Of a stretch of DNA of 64,000 bases, positions 22,879 to 34,505 are shown one piece after another (the stretch's first letter is position 1; each line of letters starts with the position of its first letter). A program made the translations under genes and the position numbers. The stretch is from Carnegiea gigantea (Eukaryota; Streptophyta; Magnoliopsida; Caryophyllales; Cactaceae), in assembly GCA_029747015.1 (NCBI GenBank), contig JAKOGI010000825.1, positions 134,501 through 198,500 of the forward strand. The letters run 5' to 3'. Below the pieces are notes generated by a model, which was not told the origin of the DNA, searched no databases, and saw nothing but the letters and a program-made list of their open reading frames with translations.

Positions 22879-24950
22879 ACTCTTTTATGTCTACGTCCCC
22901 TTCCATTATTTCACATACGTACTCACTCTTTAATTGGAAGATGGATTTTTTTTATAAATCATATCTTTCTGAATTATGGGAAGGACCCTATTTCCTTTGA
23001 CCCTTTTGTTTTCATTATCAACAATAAATTCTCCTCCTTGAAGCTCATAAGTCTAATTGAACAACTATCCATCATGTGGCTAGTTTCTTCATAATCACTT
23101 CCTTCATATTCATCCTCCAATACAATTTCAACGATTCCTTTATTGTTTTTCAGTGCTAGATCTAGTGCTTTTTCCTCGGTAAGCTCAAAATAATCTAGAC
23201 TACCCAAAATTTCTATAAGCTTGTTGTTCTTCCAGTTTTTATGTTCGTTTGCATGATTACCTACTTCTACACATGCCCAACACTTAAAGTTATTTTTTCT
23301 TGTAGGACAAAAAGCAGCTTTTCTAAAAAATCTTCGTTTATGAGGGCTTGATTTGCTATAATATTTTCTTTTACATTTAACTCCCCTTTACTTGTTAAAA
23401 GTCTTTTTCTTATGAAATTTTCTTTTTCTTCTCCTCTCGGGTTCCTTTCCCCATTGGTGAGGATTATCCCAATTGGCTAGAAAATGTTTGTTCATTTTCT
23501 TTTATGTTTGTAGATCAAGACACTCATCATTGACCCATTTTTTGAAATAATAGATTCTTATGCCAATGGTATTAATGACATGGTGTTTCAAGCCATGTAA
23601 TGCATTTTTCATTAATTATGCAATTGATTGGATATGGTAATTTATGATAAAACATACCAACATTGGTTTCATTATGCCTAATTTTATAATACTATTGACT
23701 AAATTTAGCAATATAATTCTTCAGATATCTCAGATCCCAGAATTCTATGTTGTTAATCTTTCTTTGCAATTCTCTAGTTTTTTCTTCGACATCAAGTTTA
23801 GCTCCGATAAATTCAGTTTTGATTTCCTTAGATAATATTTCAACAGAGTAGCTGGGGTTTCCACCTTTCTTAATACGTTTTTACCTTCATCATCTAGTGA
23901 GTCATACCGATCAGTTATAGTGCTACAAAAACTATGCTCGAGACAACTTAGGAAATTTCCGGCAATCAATGTAGTATTCAAGTTTAGGATAATATTCATG
24001 CCTCTTTTTCAATGCTCAAATATTTCTTCTCTATTACGAATTCCATCAATCTTTAAGATGTATTGGCTAATTTAGGCAAGACCAATTTATTCAAAGGGCA
24101 TGGGTTTCCTTGGGATAAACCCAAAGGAAAAGTTTGTTGTATGCCCCATTGGACCTTACCTAGGTCTCGTAAAATAGCCATTTCTTCTAGAAGGTTATCA
24201 AATTCTTCGTATTTAAGAACAACATTATTAGCTAGATTAAATTCGATTTCATCTATGTTAAATTTTTCTCCAATCTCATTAATTTCATTGTCAATACAAT
24301 TTTACCATACTGTTTTATCTAATCTCTTCCTAATTTTTGCAAAAAGAACAACGTTAAGATCCTCTGGTCTAATAAGCTTTGTCTGCTGATATATTCATTC
24401 TTCTAAGTGGACATTATTGTATCTTCAATATCATTAGATAATACATCTTGTTTTTCAACTATTACGCTCTTGATTTTGTTTAATTCTTTTGGATTTTGTT
24501 CTTTGTCAAGCATATTTTGTCAATTATACTGCTTATACTCTATCCTTTTCTTTTTTCTCTGCCTTTTAAGATGGGTTTTCAATAGATTTTTCAGTTGTTT
24601 TTTCCACGACCTCTTTTTATTTTTATACCATGCAAAGGAAATGAACTTTTGTTTCTTAGATTTTTGAGAGGATATTTATGCAGAAATGGAGTACTAGTAC
24701 TTATTAGATTTTTCACCATGTCTAATTTTTTTAATTTAGAGAAAGATAGATTATAGACAGTTGCTTCTTAATCTCCTTAACTTCAGTATTAACTTTTGCT
24801 AATTCAACTTTTAATTCTAAAATTATATCAGTGATATTGTTTAATTGCACTGCTACTGAAGCGGTTCTTTCCGATAACTGCATAATATGTGAATAATTAG
24901 GAGCAGGACACGGAGATGATGATTCAAGTATTAAACATAATTAATTAGCT
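22826..24950 (-). pseudogene. U4 coat protein of endogenous pararetrovirus (broken)
   Basis: Coat-protein homologue. The open piece 22,974-23,207 carries the acidic segment but shifts frame because of a small deletion near 23,048. The knuckle at about 23,235-23,290 has C-x2-C, then N-H and a final His, like U1 and U2. The N-terminal piece 23,745-23,999 (M-N-I-I-L start) is open. The region continues with decay to about 24,950. Confidence 0.7.
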
Positions 24951-24987
24951 TACTAAATCTTAATTATCTTAATTACTTTTCGTCACA

Positions 24988-25000
24988 TGCTATGATACCA
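24988..25000 (-). promoter_or_regulatory. U4 primer-binding site (tRNA-Met type, one base deleted)
   Basis: The minus strand reads TGGTATCATAGCA at the position equivalent to the U2 site. Confidence 0.65.
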
Positions 25001-26425
25001 GATTAAAAAATGTTTCGATTAGTACTAGTGAGAATAATATTACATGCAGAAAATTTTAATTTTTGAAAGTAAGTTTTTTTAGGATTGGGGTAAGTTCACA
25101 AATATGAAAAGTTTTGAGAACTATTTAAGAAGTTTAAGAGCGACATGTTCCCTAAAAGCTTATTGCAGAGTAATTTTAGAAAGCTAGTCCTGCAAATTAT
25201 CACTTAAAAACTTTATAGTCCCAAATATAAATGTTTCAAAATTGTAAGCCAATAAAATTACTCTTTAATATCTGACACTGAACGCCATAAATTTACGGCC
25301 AGATGCATGAGATTACCCAGCTTCTTCTAGGACTGGTCCACCGCAAATCCACCATCTTGTATTTTCTATCTTTGTTTATTATATTTCTTATCCTCCATTA
25401 GCTTTGATGGACACCAGGCCACATTCAAGTAGAGCTGACAAAACTGACCGGAGACTCGAAACCTGAACCGAATGATTTGTACCCATACCTAACCCAACAT
25501 CCAAAATAGGCTCACTCGAAAGTGGACTCGAAGCTCGAATTGACCCGAACTGAACCACACTCGACCCGAAATTATTTTACAAAGTTGCTTTATTTTGCAT
25601 GTCAAGTGTGTTGGGCCAAACAGCGACAGACCTGAGCTTAAGTTCACCCGTCCCAAACCAAACTGACCTGAAATGTCAATTAACCCGAAACATGGCCCAA
25701 CCCAAATTTAACACAACTTGTAGTCAAATCGAATAACCCATTTGCCAGGTTTGCATAGGAGTTGCTAGAACTCTGATCTGTTTCTTTGGGTCTCATTTGC
25801 TCTCACTAATACAATCAAGACATGTGTCACATTTGTCTCACATTCTTATGATTGGAGTCATTTGGATGCCATTTCTTATGTGCTCCCAGGAGAACATATT
25901 CTCATTGTCCACGTTTATATATTTTTCAAGCTTGCATTTGTCAAATATTAGCTTTTTAATATGTATTTACGGATGTGGCTCTTGAGAGTATGTGCTCCTA
26001 GAAGTATGATATTTATATTGCTTTCAACCTCTTTAGTGGGTCCCGTAGGAAGCAGTTGAATTTGCCATTCAAAAAACAATTATTTTCCTTTTTAAAAAGC
26101 GATAATTAGAAGCGAGATAAGATCAGTGTTGCTATTGGTTGTAAACTCAGCAAAAGCCATTTTAATTAAATGAATTGAATTCATATTTAAAATGGCTAAT
26201 TTTAAGTAGACTTAAAATTAAAAATGACGTAAATTAAATCAAATGTAATATTTTTATTAAGATTAGTTTTCTTTGTAAAACAAGTTTATGGGATCCATCA
26301 TCAACTGACTTAAAATCAACCTGAATAAACAATAAGCTAAGTTGAGACTAAAACTACATTGAATTTTATTGATCCAAACATAACCGCATTCAAAGTTAAC
26401 TCAACCTTTAAATCTAACATAATGA
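25001..26425. repeat. N block between U4 and U5, shortened
   Basis: Third N copy. It holds the leader-like part, the ACCCGAACC-rich part (25,435-25,735) and most of the AT-rich insert. It breaks off at about 26,425 and joins RT sequence of U5 directly. The TATA box and the inverted ~97 bp segment of the other copies are missing, so this junction differs from those of U3 and U4. Confidence 0.72.
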
Positions 26426-27655
26426 CCATTTATCTAACATAATGATTTGTCTAACTTTTATTTCTAAACCTAAAAACTCTATTTCTTATTCAACATAAAT
26501 GCATTTGTTCTTACCAAGAATAATACCATAATCAATGCATCTTTAGGTGATAACTAAAACATCATCTTTGTGTTGTTTTATGGTCTTGAAAGACAAGGAT
26601 ATCATCAATGTAAACTAGACAGGATTTTTAAGACCAAATAACATTGTCGTCCACTCATGATGTCCTTGGGGGGCACTAAAGCAGTTAAGGGAATGCTTTC
26701 TTCATCCCTTTTTATTTGCCAATATTCGCTTTTGTAATTCATTTTTGAGAACTAAGAGGCTCCTGGTATTCTATTGAAAAGAACCGATTTGTTAGGAACA
26801 TAATAAGTGTCAAAGATAGCGTTATTTTTAAGCTTTTTATAATTGATTATCATTCTAGCTTTTCCTCTTTTCCGTTTAGCGTGATTACTTACCACAAAAG
26901 CAAGACTGGTGTAAGCATTCTTACCGTTCTTAATTAACCCTGTATCTCAAAGTTCTTTGATTTGCTTGTCAAATTCTTGGATATCATGGTCTATATACAC
27001 CATTTGTTTGACTTGGATAACAGTGTTGAAATTTAACAAAGTCATTTTTGCAAATGTCTTATCTTTATTCGAAAATTTAAGACGATTATCAGGGTAGAGT
27101 TCTTTGCATAATTGCCCTTATTATTTAGGAATCCCCTATTTAATGGATAACTCAAGTGGTGAGATTGTTAGTGTTGCCCCATGTTGTACAGGTATTACCT
27201 TCTCACCATGCTGCCTGCATGCAAACTCAATTTTCTGATAAGTGTAAACCTTATTTAATTTATCAATAGGAACTGAGTGACCATTTATTGTGAATATTAT
27301 TTAGTTTATGGTTTGTGTGCATATAAATATAACCTTTGAAATGTCTAATAATCATATCATGAGAGGGTTGATAAGTAGCATATAGAACTGGTATAACGCA
27401 TTAGATTCATCGTATTTCTGTGGATAGCCCTTCTATGGCTTTGTTTTGGCTCATTATGTTATTATCAGCTATCCTTGCTTATAAAGAATTCTTATTTTTT
27501 TCAACATAAATTCTGGAAATAATGATCTTTTTTCCAAAACAGACAGAACAACCACTATTGATGTGGGCACATAATTCATATTTATTATATCCCTCTAAGC
27601 ATACATTTAGTGGGATATAGATGCTATATATTAAGATTTGTATTGGTTACTTCAT
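26426..27655 (-). pseudogene. U5 protease-RT region, truncated inside RT
   Basis: The most diverged unit. Homology begins in the RT thumb region at about 26,426. The active site at 26,601-26,612 keeps Y-I-D-D. Fingers are traceable at 26,830-27,010 with stops. Protease sequence lies at about 27,480-27,650, with an ATG that overlaps the movement-protein end by about 30 nt. The unit lacks RNase H and everything after it. Confidence 0.72.
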
Positions 27656-28486
27656 GCCATGTGTGCATGGTCATATTCTTGACTAGTTCATCCTTATAGG
27701 TTGGTTGACTAACAATTCTTGTTTTATAGCCAATGACTTTTCCATCTAGACTCATACTTCGATCTACACTATGTCTTACGGGTTCAAAGCCAATTTTACT
27801 CATTTCGCCGGTGATACTAACTATATTGTTTTCTTTGAGTTCTTCTTTAGCAGTTGAATATCCTTCTTTCCATTCTGATCTTGCACTCATGCTTCTCAAT
27901 AATTGAGGCTTTATGGTACTTTTACCATTCTTATCAATTTTTATTATATTTTTCTTATTGATTTTTATAGGATTGGTAAAGGTAAATATCCAAGACTTGT
28001 TGATTTTTATTCCCTGCAGATTAGATTTTATCCTTTGAATTTTTTGAATTGGCATAGGAGTTTTAAAATTTTATGCCTATTGTTATCATAGTAGTTTGAT
28101 ATATAGTATTATTTAGTTTGTGGATTATTTTCTAAAATATCCTTATGGGGCATCCTCCTGCTTTCATGTCCATCCCAACAGGTTTTATCTTAAGGGATTG
28201 CAAGTTTTTGGCAAATTCATCTTTTAGGCTTGTATAATATTTAGGTCGGCAATTGAATCATACTAATCCATTACATAAATTGGTCTTAATTCCCGTGATA
28301 ATGTGAATATTAAATTTGATATGTCTGATATCATAGAGCAAAGCATGAAGATCAACATTAATACTGTAATGGAGTAATTTGCACTTGGACACTTCCAAAA
28401 CTAATATTCCTATACTTTCTATCTTTGTTATGCTTGAGGATAACTTTCCTAGCAAATGAGATTAACTTCTCCCACATCATACTCAT
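27624..28486 (-). pseudogene. U5 movement protein of endogenous pararetrovirus, C-terminal 143 codons open
   Basis: The C-terminal half is open from 28,055 to 27,624 and shows what the other units have lost: a K/I/D-rich stretch, R-S-M-S-A-R-S-E-W, and an end in M-H-T-W-H-E-V-T. The N-terminal half (28,258-28,455) keeps the strand motifs but in a broken frame. The expected start region lies at 28,486. Stops separate the two halves. Confidence 0.7.
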
Positions 28487-30567
28487 AGTCTTTTATGTCT
28501 AGGTCCCCTTCCATCTTTTCACATATGTACTTACTTTTCAATTGAAAGATGGATTTTTTTATAGCTCATGTCTTTTTGAATTATGTGAAGGATCCAATTT
28601 CCTTTAACATTTTTGTTTTCATTATCAATAATAAATTCTACTCCTTGAAGTTCGCCAAGACTAATTGAACGATTGTCCATTATGTGACTAGTTTCTTCAT
28701 AATCACTTTCTTCATGTTCATCCTCCAATACAATTTCAACAATTCCCGTGTTGTTTTTCAGTCCTAGATCCAGTGCTGTTTCATCGCTAAACTCAAAAAA
28801 AATCTGGACTACACAAAGTTTCTATAAGCTTGTTGTTCTTCTTGTTTTTACATTCGCTTGCATGATGACCTACTTCTCCATATGCCCAACACTTATGGTT
28901 GTTTTTTTTTTTGCAGGACAATAATCAGCTTTTCTAAAAATGTTTGTTTTTTAGGGCCTGGTTCGTTATAATATTTTCTTTTATATTTCTCTCCCCTTTA
29001 CTTGTTAAAACTCTTTTTCTTATAAAACTTTCTTTTTCTTCTCCTCTCAAGTTCCTTTCCCATTGGTGAGGATTATCCTAAGAGGCTAGAAATTGTTTGC
29101 TCATTTTCTTTTATTTTTGGAGATCAAGACACTTATCATTGACCCATTTTCTTAAATAAGAGATTCTCATGCCAATAGTGTTGATGACATATGGTTTTTC
29201 AAGTCATGTAATGTATTTTTTGTTGATTATAGAATTGATTGGATATGATAATTTATCATAAAAAAATACCAAGATTGATTACATTATGCCTAATTTTATA
29301 ATAACATTGACTAAATTTAGCAATATAATTCTTCAGATATCTCAGATCCCATTATTCTATGTTGGTAATCTTTCTTTGCCATTCTATAGTTTTTTCTTCA
29401 GAATCAAGTTTAGCTCCGATAAATTTAGTTTTCGTTTCCTTACATAATGTTTTCAATATAGCAGCTGGAATTTCCATCTTTCTTAGTACTTTTTTACCTT
29501 CATCATCTAGTGAGTCATACAGATTAGTTATAGTGCTAGAAAACCATGCTTAATATTATTTAGTAAATTTCCAGTAGTCCATGTAGTACTCAAGTTTAGG
29601 ACACTCGTCATACCTCATTTTTAATGCTCAAATATTTTTTCTCTATTACGACCTCCATTAATGTTTAAGATGTATTCTATTTGGCTAATTTGGGCAAGAC
29701 CAATTTATTCAAAGACGTGGTTTTTCGTGGGATAAACCCAAAGGAGAAGTTAGTTATACGCCCCATTGAAGCACACCTCTCATAAAATGGGTATTTCTTC
29801 TAGAAAGTTTACCAAATTCTTCATATTTAGGAACAACATTAATAACTAGATTAAACTCAATTTTATTTATGTTAAATTCTTCTCCAATCTCATTAGTTTC
29901 ATTGTCAATACAATTTTACCATATTTTTTTTATCTACTCTCTTCCTAATTTCTTCTAAAAAAACAACATTAAGATCCTTTGGTCTAATTAGGTTCATCTG
30001 CTGATATATTTATTCCTCTAAGTTGACATTGTTTGTCTCTTCATTATCATCAGATAACACATCTTGTTTTTTAACTATTGCGCTCATGATTTGTTTAATT
30101 CTTTTGGATTTTGATCTTTATCCAACATATTCTGTAATTTCTCCAGATTATATTGCTTATACTCTATCCTTTTCTTCTTTCTCTACTTTTTCAGATGGTT
30201 TTTCAATTGATTTTGCAGTTGACTTTTCCCCTACCTCTTTTTGAATTTTTATATCATGCAAAGGAAATAAATTTTTATTTTTTAGATTTTTGAAAGGATA
30301 TTTATGCTGAAATAGAGTACTAGTACTTAAATAAGATTTTTCACTATGTTTAATGTTGTCAATTAGAGAAAGATGGATTAGAGACAGTTGCTTCTTAATC
30401 TCCTTAACTTTAATCTTAACTTTTGCTAATTCAACTTTTAATTCTAAAACTATATCAGTGATATAGTTTAATTGCAATGCTACTAAAGTGGTTCCTTCTG
30501 ATGAGTGCGTAGTATGTGAATAATTAGGAGCAGGACAAGTAGATGACGATTCAAGTATTAAATACAA
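28434..30567 (-). pseudogene. U5 coat protein with coiled N-terminal region (broken)
   Basis: The frame 30,157-30,567 (136 codons, opening with a TTG rather than an ATG) is rich in E, K, L and V in a heptad-like pattern from about residue 35 to 60. It ends in a charged E/K segment, consistent with a coiled coil near the N-terminus as in several caulimovirid capsid ORFs. The knuckle at about 28,845-28,890 has the usual G-H and final Cys but Tyr in place of the second Cys. The acidic part is open at 28,531-28,728. This copy preserves residues that changed in the other units, so it probably branched off first. Confidence 0.68.
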
Positions 30568-30614
30568 TTAATTAGCTTAATTAACTTTAATTATATTAAT
30601 TATTTTTGGTCACG

Positions 30615-30628
30615 TGGCTATGATAGTA
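30615..30628 (-). promoter_or_regulatory. U5 primer-binding site, degraded
   Basis: The minus strand reads TACTATCATAGCCA at the equivalent position. The match to tRNA-Met is damaged in the first bases. Confidence 0.5.
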
Positions 30629-30945
30629 GATTAAGAAGGGTTTCGAGTAGTACTAGTGAGAATAGTATTACATGCACAAAATTTTAATTTTGAAAGTATG
30701 CTTTAAGGATTGGGGTAAAGTTCACAAATATGGAAAGTTTGGGGAACTATTTAAAATGTTTAATAGTGACATGTTCTCTAAAAGCTTATTGCACAATAAT
30801 TTTAGAAAACTAGTCCTGCAAGTTATCACTTAAAAACTTGATAGTGCCAAATGTAAATGTTTCTAAATTGTAAGCCAATAAAATCACTCTTTAATATCTG
30901 ACACTGAACTCCATAAATTTACGGCCAGATGCATGAGACTACCCT
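30629..30945. repeat. N block right of U5, first part before insertion E1
   Basis: Leader-like part of the N block, aligning with 12,583-12,900. It breaks off at the E1 insertion; the last five bases ACCCT are the left target-site copy. The block resumes for 44 bp at 34,462 and again at 55,245. Confidence 0.8.
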
Positions 30946-32119
30946 TGTAAGGTCCGCATACTTTATTTTCTATTAAGTTATTTGTAACGCCTTTTTACGT
31001 TATAAAAACCTATTTTATTTAACAATACGAGTTAAATTATTATTGACATGCCTATGTGAGTGATGATTTTATTAAAAAAAATATTTTCATCGCCAGTAAT
31101 AATATTATTATTAGTTTTGAAAATCTTTCGATGATTTTTAATAAGCGTTATTGACGGTTATTAGCGAGTACTAATTCAAGTAGGAACCCGAATACGACTA
31201 GGCTGTCAACCTTAGAAGTAGTTCGATGTTTATTACATCAAACCTAAATATTTTTGGGAACGAGTACTCGATGAAAGGTCATGTTACCGATTTTGGGTTT
31301 AGAATTCCAGTTACGAATTAGGTTAGCGCTACCAATTCTTAAGCAGCTTGGGACAAAAATAATAAAAAGAACGAGAGAGGGAGGGGCATTTTGGTAATTA
31401 GCACGTGACCCCTCTCCTTCTTTTTCCTTCACGCGTGGACCCCCCGACACGTCTCTCTCCCCTCTTTGTTCTTCTTCTTCCTTCTCTCGTTCTCCTCTAT
31501 TCATGCACCACAAGAGCTCGAAATTGAGCAGATTTTCGCTCCACACAACCGCAAATCCCACCCATTCGGCCTTCCCCACGAGCTAGCCTTCATTTGGTGC
31601 GAATCTAGGTCAAAATTTGAAGGTCTTTGCCACATTTATGGAGGATTTTGGGTGACAAATTGGGGCACGAACACTTGCCCAGGTATGGCCATGCAATTTG
31701 GCTTCTAGTTATTTTAAACCTATATAAATTGGAGTAAAAATTTACAACTACAAAAACCCAATTCAATCTCAAGTTGATAAACGAAATTTAGGTCTGTTTA
31801 AGGTTCGAATTGGTAAGGTTTGGGCGAGAGTTGGGTGCTGCTCGTGTGACCAGAGGGCAAGGTCCGAGACTTGAGTTTAGATTGAGTTCTGAGTTACGAG
31901 CTAGTAAAACCATTATGATTTTTTAAGAAGCATTTACGTTGAAAGTTTATGAAGGAACCTTGTTTGCCTTATAAACGAGTCAAGTGCTTTAATTTTGAAA
32001 TAGTGGCAAGTTCGGGAACGTTTTAAGCCTTCAGCTTATTTATACACCCTCCTTGAGTTTTAATAAGGGATTCAAACGAGTGTAAAATGGCAACTGAAGA
32101 TTTTATTACAAACCTAGTT

Positions 32120-32290
32120 TGAATGAGTTTATTACTTTAAGTTTCAATAAGTTTCAATTATGAAACTAGTTTGATTATTACCTTATGTTTTAATAAGCTT
32201 CAATTATGAATCCAGTTTGATTATTACTTTATGTTTCAATAAACTTCAATTTCGAGTCTAGTTTGATTTAGACGCTAACTGAGTACCTTA
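32120..32290. repeat. 46 bp tandem repeat, about 3 copies, in E1
   Basis: Units of the type tttgattattacctta.gttt.aataagcttcaatta.ga follow one another at about 46 bp spacing (starts near 32,168 and 32,215), with degraded edges. Confidence 0.6.
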
Positions 32291-32338
32291 AGTTTCAAAT
32301 GAGTTTCAATTTATGAATTAGCAAACTTACTACGTTTA

Positions 32339-32775
32339 GAAGAAGTTTTAAGTTTAAAACAAAGTCTATTTACGTGTTAACAAGTTTGTTACATTTATAA
32401 GAAGCTTTTAAGTTTAAAATGAAGTCGATTTACGTGTTAACAAGCTTATTACGTTTATAAGAAGCCTTTAAGTTTAAAACAAAGTCGATCTACGTGTTAA
32501 CAAGCTTATTACGTTTATAAGAAGCTTTTAAGTTTAAAATGAAGTCAATTTACGTGTTAACAAGCTTATTACATTTATAAGAAGCTTTTAAGTCTTAAAA
32601 CAAACTCGGTTTACATGTTAGCAAACTTACTACGTTTTTAAGAAGCTTTAAGTTTAAAAGGAAGTCGATTTACGTGTAAGTAAATTTATTACATTTATAA
32701 GAAGCTTTTAAGTTAACGAAGTCAATTTACGAGTTAGCAACCTTATTCCGTTTATAAGAAGTTTTTAAGCCAAAA
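32339..32775. repeat. 60 bp minisatellite, 7-8 copies, in E1
   Basis: Each unit starts agaagcttttaagtttaaaa and contains tacgtgttaacaagcttatt. Starts are near 32,340, 32,400, 32,460, 32,520, 32,580, 32,641, 32,700 and 32,757. The central copies are most alike and the edge copies more diverged. Confidence 0.88.
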
Positions 32776-34461
32776 ACGAATCAGCTATAAACATTTCGAA
32801 AGGTTATGGTCGTTTTTGTTTAAAAGTAAGATTTTAGCAAAGTAACCAACTGAAAAAGAGAAATGAAATGCGATTTTAAAGGCTAAGAAAGTGCTAGGTA
32901 AGTGGCCAAACCCTGAGGGTGGGAACTGGATGTAAAGATGGCGTGAGCTATTTCCCTCGAAGGTAATGTTGGGAGCTAGACGCAAAGATGGCGTGAGCTG
33001 TTCCCGGGAGTTAGATTCAAGATATGATTATCTTGGTGTGAGCTGTTCCCTGATGTGCGACGCATAAGAAAACCTTGAGGGGGACTGGACTCAGAATATG
33101 ATTATCCTGGTGTGAGCTATTACCCTACAGCGGATAATATCGAGGTCAGAGTTGCTATGCTAAGACGTGTTTTGGCCAAAAGTTAAGTATGTATACCCCA
33201 GGGATAATATGAGTTATGAGTGACGATCTCACTTAAGGGTGGTGTTGACCTCCCCTAGCCAGCACAATAAGATATTTTTATGTTACATGCAAGTTCCAAA
33301 TAAGTAGGAGATTTGGCATTTTGGCCATTTTAAGCAGTTTAGAAAAGAAAGATTTCTAAGGGTCATTCGAGGACCATTACGAAATAAGTTCTTTTAAAGA
33401 ATACGAGCCTCAAGAAGCCACGTAAAGTGTTTTTAAGAAAAGAAAGAAAGCTTTCAAATGTACGTAACCTGCATATATTTTATAAATGTGTTCTGAGTAT
33501 AGTTTAAATGAAATTTCAAATCAAGTTTGGGTTACATTCTAGTAATGCATCGAACATTCAACTTTTAAAGGTACATATCTTGCGAAAGAATGTTTCTTAC
33601 GAAGCCTTTCTTACCAATTTCGATGTTTCAGGAGCTTTTAGAAAGAATTATAAGCACTAAAGAAGTTAGTGTGATTTATAAACTATTCTTGGAATATAAC
33701 GAGAGTCACTATGTTTTCAAAAGTGTGTTTGAAAGCATCATATTCGTTCTTGTGCTACTTGATTACGTGCCTGAATACTTGTTAGAAAGGAAGGTTGGTC
33801 ATTAAAGACCGAGGAATGAGTTGAGGTGATAGCGTGAAGTATATAAGTGGTAATCTTTCCTTGGGGACCATGATTGCCTAATATGATAGTAGTATACAAA
33901 TACGTGATATATGACTATGATTGGTATTAATGCCTGTAAATAGTTTTAGTTTTAAGGGGTAGGGGAATTCTCACTGAGTCTGTGGTTGCTCATCCCTTTA
34001 CTTATTCCCTTTTTCAGGTTCAGTTTGAGCACATATAAGAGATATTCTGAAGTTATTTTGATGTCGACCCATCAGAAGTCTTTTGCCAGCTTTGCAAGTG
34101 TTCGATCTACCACGTTGTAAATATTTAAGTTCATTTTTTTATGTAAAAGCATGTGGTCGGCTCTGTACCTATTTCTGTATTATCATTACCCTTGTGTTAA
34201 TTGTTTGATTGTGAGTAATCCCAGGTGAGTGGCTCGAGGGATTGAATTTGGGTTACCACAGTTTATACCCTATTCCCAGCCTACGGGTACCCTTAGCTGA
34301 GCTAAAACCCTAAGATGTTGTTAAAATAGGGGAAACTCTTGCAGTTTTGTTCCAAAATGACTATCTAAATGCTAATCTAAACCCTCGTTCTTTAAGAGCC
34401 TTAGGGATTTCTTTCCAGGGAGTCCTGGCAGTGTGACCCTCCTCGAGTTGGGGGCATTACA

Positions 34462-34505
34462 ACCCCGCTTCTTCTTGGACTAGTCCACCACAAATCCACC
34501 ATCTT
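34462..34505. repeat. 44 bp sliver of the N block between E1 and E2
   Basis: Matches ccccgcttcttctaggactagtccaccgcaaatccaccatctt of the other N copies (for example around 12,896). It begins with the right target copy of E1 (ACCCC) and ends with the left target copy of E2 (ATCTT). Confidence 0.85.

Larger units (their letters stand above)
30946..34461 (+). mobile_element. E1: solo-LTR-like gypsy element, 3.5 kb
   Basis: Begins TGTAAGGTCC and ends GGGGGCATTACA. It is flanked by ACCCT (30,941-30,945) and ACCCC (34,462-34,466), where the undisturbed N copies read ACCCC once, so this is a 5 bp target duplication with one change. No gag or pol, primer site or purine tract was found, so it is best read as a single long LTR left by recombination. 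A C/T-rich stretch at 31,420-31,500 is followed by a possible 5' splice context near 31,680. It carries two minisatellite-like zones. The terminal bases resemble those of Tekay/Del LTRs. A non-autonomous element with no visible LTR pair is an alternative. Confidence 0.72.

Noticed and set aside
31244..31579. 111-codon minus ORF in E1
   Set aside because: Opposite to the C/T-rich leader region; composition-driven and without motif.
32900..33200. Possible structured RNA from repeated gtgagctgttccc motifs
   Set aside because: The motif recurs as imperfect repeats within the LTR; no consistent stem could be drawn.
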